In this document: positions 32,201-35,583 of the stretch, one piece after another
Layout of the letters: each line of letters begins with the position of its first letter
Position numbering within the stretch: position 1 is the first letter of the stretch
Position numbers and translations under genes: made by a program
The notes under the pieces: model-generated
What the model was told of the DNA's origin: nothing
The model's input: the letters and a program-made list of their open reading frames with translations, nothing else
Databases searched by the model: none
Assembly: GCA_013152815.1 (NCBI GenBank)
Contig: JAADFO010000005.1
Location: 1 to 35,583, forward strand
Direction of reading: 5' to 3'
From: Nanobdellati archaeon
GTDB taxonomy: Archaea; Nanobdellota; Nanobdellia; Woesearchaeales; JAADFO01
DNA: 35,583 nt

Positions 32201-35200
32201 GTCTGACGCGTCTTCCCACTGGCAGGTGTCGGCAGTGTCGCAGGAGTTCCGGCAATATCCTCCCGAGGCATCGACGTTTGTTGTCGTGTCGCAGACAGCG
32301 CCGCATTGTCCCTCGGCGCATTGGTAATCGTTCGGGCAGCTGCCTGTATCGTAGCAGCCGTCGATGGCGGTCTGGTACTTGTTTCCTGAACAGGTGGATG
32401 CGGTGCAGTATTCGCAGCTGGAATCGGCGTTGCATGATGTGGTGTCCGTGCCGTAGACCGAGCAGGGACACGCGCTGTTGTCCCATCCCGATGTCGTGCA
32501 GCTGGCGCTTGCGCAGGCCTTGTTCGAGTCGGCGACGCAGTTGTTGCGGTCCCATCCCGTTGCCGTGCAGGTGACATCGCAGGAGAAGAGGCAATCGTTG
32601 CCGCTTGCGTAATAGGTGGTGGGCTTTGCCGTGTCTACGCTGGCCGGCGTGTAGCCCGTCGCATCGCAGCCCTCGCCGTAGTAGCAGGTGTTGCCGTTCT
32701 CAAAGCCGTTGTCATAGCAGGAGGAGGAGCTTCCGTCGGCAGCGCAGTCGTCCACCTGGGTGTAGGAGCAGGCGTTGGCCGCATCGCAATTGCTGCTGCA
32801 GCTTCCGCCGGTGGCGTCATAGTCTGCCGGGCTGTCACAGGTGGCTCCGCATTGTCCTTCTGTGCACTGATAGTTTGCTGTGCAGCTTTCTGTTCCGTCG
32901 ATGCACCATTCCTGCGGAGTCGTGTATTGGGCGCCGCTGCACTGTGCAGTGGTGCAGTAGTTGCATTGGCTGTCGGCCTGGCACTCGCTGGAGCCGAGGC
33001 CCGGGCACGTCCCTGAGCAGGCGCTGTTGTCCCATCCCGATGCGGTGCAGGTGGCCTGGGCGCATCCCTGGTCCGTGTCTTCGGTGCAGCTGCTCTGCTG
33101 CCATCCTGCTGTCGTGCACTGGGTCGTGCAGCCGTAGAAGCAGCTGCTTCCCTGCCCATAGTAGTCCGCAGGCCGCGGTCCGTCGTCCGAAGGGGGAGTA
33201 TATCCTGATGTGCTGCAGCTCTCGCCGTAGTAGCAGACGTTGCCTACCTCTGCGGGGTCGTCGAAGCAGCTTGATGATCCGCTGGCGCAGCTTGCGCTGT
33301 TCTGGTAGCTGCAGGTCGACGCGCTGTCGCAGCCCCAGGAGCAGGTCCCGCCGCTGGAGGAGAAGTCGTTCCCGTTGCACTCGGCGCCGCACTGCGGTTC
33401 CTGGCATTGGTATAATGATGAGCACGTCCCTGCATTGACACACCTGTTCACATCTCCTGAATATTTGTTGCCGTCGCAGTCGTTGCACCATTCGCAGGAA
33501 GATTGTGCATCGCAGCTCCCCGGTTCAACGTAGGCAGAGCATTGGCAGGGAGAATTGTCCCAGCCGGTCGTGGTGCAGGTGGAGGAGCCGCACATCTTGT
33601 TGGTGTCGAAGGAGCATCCGTTCCTCTGCCATCCTGATGAGGTGCATTGGATGTTGCATCCGTAGTAGCAGGTGTCTCCTGAACTGTAGCCGGTCGATGG
33701 TTTTGAGGTGTCTTCGGTCGGAGGGATGTATCCTGATGAGGCTGTGCAGCTTTCTCCGTAGAAGCAGCTGTTCCCTATCTCCAGGGCGTCATCTGAGCAG
33801 CTGGATGTCCCTGCAGAACAGCTGGCGAGCGAGTTGGTGCATCCTGATGCTGAGCATGATCCTTCGTTGTTGGCGCACTGGGTCCCGCCGATGATGTCTC
33901 CGCGGTCGTAGCAGGCGCTCGATGAGAGCTGCCATCCTGATCCTGTGCAGGCGTCGCTTTCCTTGTGATAACAGGTGTCGCTGCTGTCGTCGTAGCAGTA
34001 GGCGTTGGTATCGGTCGCAGAATAGCCTCCTTCGCAGCTGCTCCAGGCGATGGAATCCGGTCCGTCATCGCTGTCTGAATAGTATCCTGTCCCTGTGCAT
34101 TGCTCGTTGTAGTAGCAGAGCTCTCCGCTCACCTGGCCGCCGGAGCCGGTGGTGCAGCCAGAGCTGACGCAGGAACTGTAGGTGAGCGGTAAGATGTAGC
34201 CGGAGGATGAGCTGCAGTCCTCGTTCCAGTAGCAGACATGGCTGTTCGCATAACCATCGTCAGTGCAGATGCTGCTTCCGCTGGAGCAGCTCACCAGGTT
34301 GTCGGAGCATCCTGATGTGCCGCAGCTTGAGTCGCTGTCAGCGCATTGGTCGTTGTTGACGATGGTCCCTGTGGACAACAATGTGCAGGTCGTGGGGCTG
34401 CTGTAGCCAGAGGATGGGCTGCAGGATTCGTCGTAGTAGCAGGTGGTTCCCGTGGCATAGCCGTCGTCGGTGCATCTGTCTGATCCCTGCTGGCAGCTCA
34501 CCAGGTGATTGTTGCATCCTGTCGAGGCGCAGCCGGAATCGCTGTCTGCGCAGTTGTCTGGTTGTCCCTGGCTGCTCCTGTCCTGGACATCTCCTGTGCT
34601 GTAGAGATGGCATGTATCCGGCGCTTTGTATCCTGATGATGAGCTGCAGACCTCGTTGTAGTAGCAGGTGCTGCCGAGGGTTGCGCCGCTGTCGGTGCAG
34701 CTTGCTGTTCCCCTGTCCGGATTTTGGCAGTCCTCCAGATGGTTGGTGCATCCGCTCCCTGAACAGCCGGTCGTCTGGTTCACGCAGCGGTTGGGGCCGG
34801 TGAGCTGTTCTCCTGTGCTGTAGATATGGCAGCTCTGGACGCTATATTCTGCTGAGGAGGAGCAGATCTCATTATAATAGCAGGTCGAGCCGGATGTCTG
34901 GCCGTCATAGTTGCAGTTGGTGGATCCCGGCGCGCAATCTGTGATGTTGCTGCTTCCGTCGCAGCATTGTGCAGCATGTGCAGTCCCCTTGCCGTCGCAC
35001 TGGTCAGTGTTGGTGAACCAGCAGTCAGGTACTCTGCAGCAGTCGATGTCATCCGGTGAACAGGTCCCGGTGCTGTAGTCCTGGGGGCATCGTCCGTCAG
35101 AGACCGGTGAGCAGTCGTAGGGGATCTCGCAGATATCCACTCCGCCGATGCCCTCTGCGGTCTCCGCATGCTGGGAAAGGTAGAATAAGAACAGGATACC

Positions 35201-35245
35201 TAGCAGCAGGATGATGTTCACAGCGGTTCGTGCAGATTTGTTCAT
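26237..35245 (-). CDS. Giant secreted Cys-rich modular repeat protein (3002 aa)
   Basis: One uninterrupted frame. A signal peptide (AVNIILLLGILFLFYLSQHAETA) implies export; no C-terminal membrane anchor is seen. Modules by approximate residue: 110-470, short units with TCYYNEICSSSSGY and NHLVSCQ motifs; 470-2100, units of roughly 150-180 residues, eight with a GWDN/GWDA motif and eight with a YYGESC-like motif, plus CEWC and QCGATCD elements; 1140-1190, an aspartate-rich stretch DGYDNDCDGNADCTDPDC; 2100-2245, an Ig-like stretch; 2245-2590, seven EGF-like units with CDPGENCECSDC; 2645-2830, three more Ca-binding-type DDDNDG/DDDGD repeats; 2820-2895, a carboxypeptidase-regulatory-like domain (GTPIAGAKVEFIGYRTTD). 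About one residue in eight is Cys, mostly in close pairs, suggesting many disulfides. A surface fibre or adhesin is the best guess; I know no named homologue. Confidence 0.85.
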   Translation of the reverse strand: MNKSARTAVNIILLLGILFLFYLSQHAETAEGIGGVDICEIPYDCSPVSDGRCPQDYSTGTCSPDDIDCCRVPDCWFTNTDQCDGKGTAHAAQCCDGSSNITDCAPGSTNCNYDGQTSGSTCYYNEICSSSAEYSVQSCHIYSTGEQLTGPNRCVNQTTGCSGSGCTNHLEDCQNPDRGTASCTDSGATLGSTCYYNEVCSSSSGYKAPDTCHLYSTGDVQDRSSQGQPDNCADSDSGCASTGCNNHLVSCQQGSDRCTDDGYATGTTCYYDESCSPSSGYSSPTTCTLLSTGTIVNNDQCADSDSSCGTSGCSDNLVSCSSGSSICTDDGYANSHVCYWNEDCSSSSGYILPLTYSSCVSSGCTTGSGGQVSGELCYYNEQCTGTGYYSDSDDGPDSIAWSSCEGGYSATDTNAYCYDDSSDTCYHKESDACTGSGWQLSSSACYDRGDIIGGTQCANNEGSCSASGCTNSLASCSAGTSSCSDDALEIGNSCFYGESCTASSGYIPPTEDTSKPSTGYSSGDTCYYGCNIQCTSSGWQRNGCSFDTNKMCGSSTCTTTGWDNSPCQCSAYVEPGSCDAQSSCEWCNDCDGNKYSGDVNRCVNAGTCSSLYQCQEPQCGAECNGNDFSSSGGTCSWGCDSASTCSYQNSASCASGSSSCFDDPAEVGNVCYYGESCSTSGYTPPSDDGPRPADYYGQGSSCFYGCTTQCTTAGWQQSSCTEDTDQGCAQATCTASGWDNSACSGTCPGLGSSECQADSQCNYCTTAQCSGAQYTTPQEWCIDGTESCTANYQCTEGQCGATCDSPADYDATGGSCSSNCDAANACSYTQVDDCAADGSSSSCYDNGFENGNTCYYGEGCDATGYTPASVDTAKPTTYYASGNDCLFSCDVTCTATGWDRNNCVADSNKACASASCTTSGWDNSACPCSVYGTDTTSCNADSSCEYCTASTCSGNKYQTAIDGCYDTGSCPNDYQCAEGQCGAVCDTTTNVDASGGYCRNSCDTADTCQWEDASDCTADGTSSSCFDDGYLSGSDCLINEDCQATGYTPATRIACDSYDDTTGPTISESEPTASTCSSSCSGQDCCQVDTKTCDTLTSDNFYVTNNGCGGSFSIEGTPYYCIYDGGHQVSTTQSSVAENTQARCQDGYDNDCDGNADCTDPDCSSFCGEICTNEIDDNANNLVDCQDTASCGDGATCAGSGNCCNSACDAPPPANSFYDDTCRSGPSCDTADGWSYQTANEGAACSECYVCNSGYCAQVDLTPCNDPVCQEPTCDGNCGLENVPSGQTDESCFGSTGCSGSDCQCDGNGNCIDPSNPCAPHGDELTCENDSLCDWCQNCEVSGNRQSATPNSCVLAGNCYSCVAGNCGATCDTPGGFDVIAGSPADTCSWSCDDTTSCSYTQTASCSQGSGDCFDDGYEDTVNDVCYFGESCDATGYHAPSSQDASVKPCPTATCTSTGWDASSCPVCTSYTNSYSCGTDTNCEWCEQCDANHKYSGDVSSCVNAGSCAAATCSTPACGASCDQASDFDDTGGVCQSNCDGGICEYLGTVSCSQGTASCHDDGVEVANICYTGEDCTAAGYTPPTANASRPRAYHDEGNACYYGCNVQCTSAGWTESGCSTDFSKQCGSSVCTSSGWDNQDCACSVYSSSSTCEGDNQCDWCQACSNNRYSGGLNRCVAAGNCNYQCVAGECLAECDSSLSYIENGGSCLANCDPTCQFATNESCAAGTSSCYDNGAIVGVDSCYYGESCSQTGLSPASESTPRPETFYESGQDCWYSCDVSCTTTGWSQQNCVRDTTAKQCSASICTNMGWDNGACSNGCDSYGDAGTCGADNNCEWCTSCDVNNSYSQGPDRCTAKGTCSSLYQCTDQSCGATCENPSDWKVEGTSCVSSCDAGNNCQYQNSVDCSAQGSPSCFDNPYAEGDNCYFGESCSSSGYVAGSVDTDRKCDAAICTTSGWDNTLCPECMAFQDEPSCGASTGCDWCPTCEGGLYSTGTTFCVLQGTCNQQCTSGECGQTCLTENDFTATGGVCNAGCDASSEAASCTYQQTTSCATGTDSCFDDGYNNGMDGACYYGESCSAGGYVNATIDYNQNCAQSVCTASGWDNTPCCYLDSVSISPNCGPDGCRKGDTVSINAVYHGNCPATAYVQVDAASAKCAITHNNNEMSGIYGTCSAPGNCQAWTVPDISSDCLGETADATYAGLYKDGYPGDAGAEALYFTTPTGSVMFWPGCGDGELFNGSDCVKPAPGCNYDSVCDAGETCACDDCFTSCGTCNYDSTCDANENCECSDCFSSSSCGLCNNDAVCDPGENCECSDCYGKQDTCAAGHLCDADTEKCELIGCPEGTTLCPGNVCKTPPCGEPLCDNDNSCEPGENCECSDCYGWHDSCDVGLICDPDGAGNCTYPRCPADTYLCPDGVCRANCNPEPECNNNSKCDWFLGETCNCADCFNQTDHCDTGEICLSDTGLCGYEGCPDGTHLCDDGQCLAVCTNETSCDNDGTCNTGESCLCADCYGEPDTCLDGLICDPAGGGQCTNTTLCDIGLTLCDDGSCKETCDSHFLCDYNGTCDPGEGCECSDCLDNTDSCVGSSVCGQPGEEVCLYKRYKECEVIPDDVWFANHDDEWEDIKNDPAAEPHTDTESNQSDQWETECDNGLDDDNDGAKDMQDPDCYGKHREGQEQEICNNQQDDDGDHLIDNDDPDCYMHEDSGPPDDGASPEVCDDCYTHDGETVNISATEWDDSYDNGQFYACQTNTSDIAYCTRPDDCVDQGVCYIQGYHGNADDDSITEYCDAWNETVENCFNGIDDDGDLLIDADDPDCDGYFTGYVFDSMGTPIAGAKVEFIGYRTTDTYTDGTGWYGSFAKSKITYDLVASSTDYTPKTVFDQYLESLATVNVNFTLAVSGSVCQSDCTLGGICEPSCDGQFGCYYYNEQARDECEGRLPGFTIPYNSTHVITCCGESGPYITAPGIRARINVDAKNVVTTRKVVLLNGEVVNMVVMVFDT

Positions 35246-35299
35246 CTTGGGATCTTGGAAGTCGCTGATGTTCTGTTCTTATTACGCTCTTTTTAGTAT

Positions 35300-35583
35300 T
35301 CAGCTCAGGAAGCGCTCTTTGCAGAGCCCCCTGAGAGTCTCCTCTGTTATGTGGTCGCAGAGTCCGGGTTCTTTCTCGTTGACAGCCCTGTTGGCATAGA
35401 CGTTGTTCCTGCAGCTTTCGACCCGTGCCGGGATAGAGATGGCTTCGCAGGTCTTGACATCGCCTTCCTGGATGGCATTGTTCTGGTAGACATTGTCCTT
35501 GCAGCTGGTCTTCATGGCCTCATCCCTGATCTGGTCGCAGAGGAGCGCATCTCCCTGGTCCAAAGCCTTTGTCTTGGTGGAGA
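35300..35583 (-). CDS. Cys-containing helical repeat protein, 3' end only
   Basis: The frame is open to the window edge and ends at a TGA 54 nt before the giant gene's ATG. The visible 94 residues hold at least two and a half units of about 31 residues with the pattern CDQIRDEAMKTSCKDNVYQN, then CEAISIPARVESCRNNVYAN, then CDHITEETLRGLC. Each unit has two Cys about 12 apart and an NVYxNxA helix, so paired helices joined by a disulfide are likely. No ATG is visible; the ORF-track start is a TTG and is probably internal. I do not recognise a named family. It may be co-transcribed with the giant gene, and both being Cys-rich suggests a shared place outside the cell. Confidence 0.6.
   Translation of the reverse strand, partial: STKTKALDQGDALLCDQIRDEAMKTSCKDNVYQNNAIQEGDVKTCEAISIPARVESCRNNVYANRAVNEKEPGLCDHITEETLRGLCKERFLS

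Overview
The window looks like a chromosomal piece of an archaeon. The evidence is eukaryote-like ribosomal proteins (S19e, L39e, L31e), a PDCD5-family protein, the NOP5/fibrillarin pair of box C/D guide RNPs, an Lhr-type helicase next to an SbcD-related phosphoesterase, the archaeal thiolase/HMG-CoA synthase/DUF35 trio, and TATA boxes centred about 26-30 nt before many start codons, which implies nearly leaderless mRNAs. Base composition is GC-rich except for one AT-rich block. A giant secreted cysteine-rich protein, the DUF5678/retropepsin pair and very compact spacing suggest a DPANN-type lineage, possibly Woesearchaeota- or Diapherotrites-like. That placement is inference; no 16S rRNA gene is present.

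Layout. 1-104 is the 3' end of a CBS-domain protein. 152-3598 (minus) holds the phosphoesterase and Lhr. 3.6-6.1 kb is an AT-rich accessory island with a minus-strand pair (DUF5678 plus retropepsin-like protease) and two unrecognised plus-strand genes. Three copies of a 23-bp repeat sit at its two edges and in its middle. 6.28-8.07 kb is a ribosomal operon (S19e, PDCD5, L39e, L31e); both S19e and L31e carry long Lys/Pro/Ala-rich tails. 8.09-9.15 kb (minus) is a methyltransferase with a THUMP-like tail. 9.37-12.18 kb carries a MoxR ATPase/VWA pair and a second small phosphoesterase.

12.3-22.7 kb is the metabolic core: ten consecutive plus-strand genes for isoprenoid synthesis. They are a cis-prenyltransferase, mevalonate-diphosphate decarboxylase, phosphomevalonate kinase, HMG-CoA synthase, thiolase, DUF35 scaffold, HMG-CoA reductase, mevalonate kinase, trans-prenyl diphosphate synthase and type 2 IPP isomerase. 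Together they run from acetyl-CoA to long prenyl diphosphates by the classical, eukaryote-like mevalonate route, which most archaea do not use in full. Short tandem repeats sit in several spacers of this cluster, twice starting at a stop codon.

22.8-24.35 kb (minus) holds CutA and glycerate 2-kinase, overlapping. 24.45-26.2 kb (plus) holds NOP5 and fibrillarin, overlapping. 26.2-35.2 kb (minus) is one uninterrupted 3002-codon gene for a secreted, extremely Cys-rich, modular repeat protein. Behind its start lies the 3' end of another Cys-containing repeat protein that runs off the window. No stretch longer than 300 bases lacks a gene. I found no rRNA, tRNA, CRISPR array, transposase or integrase.
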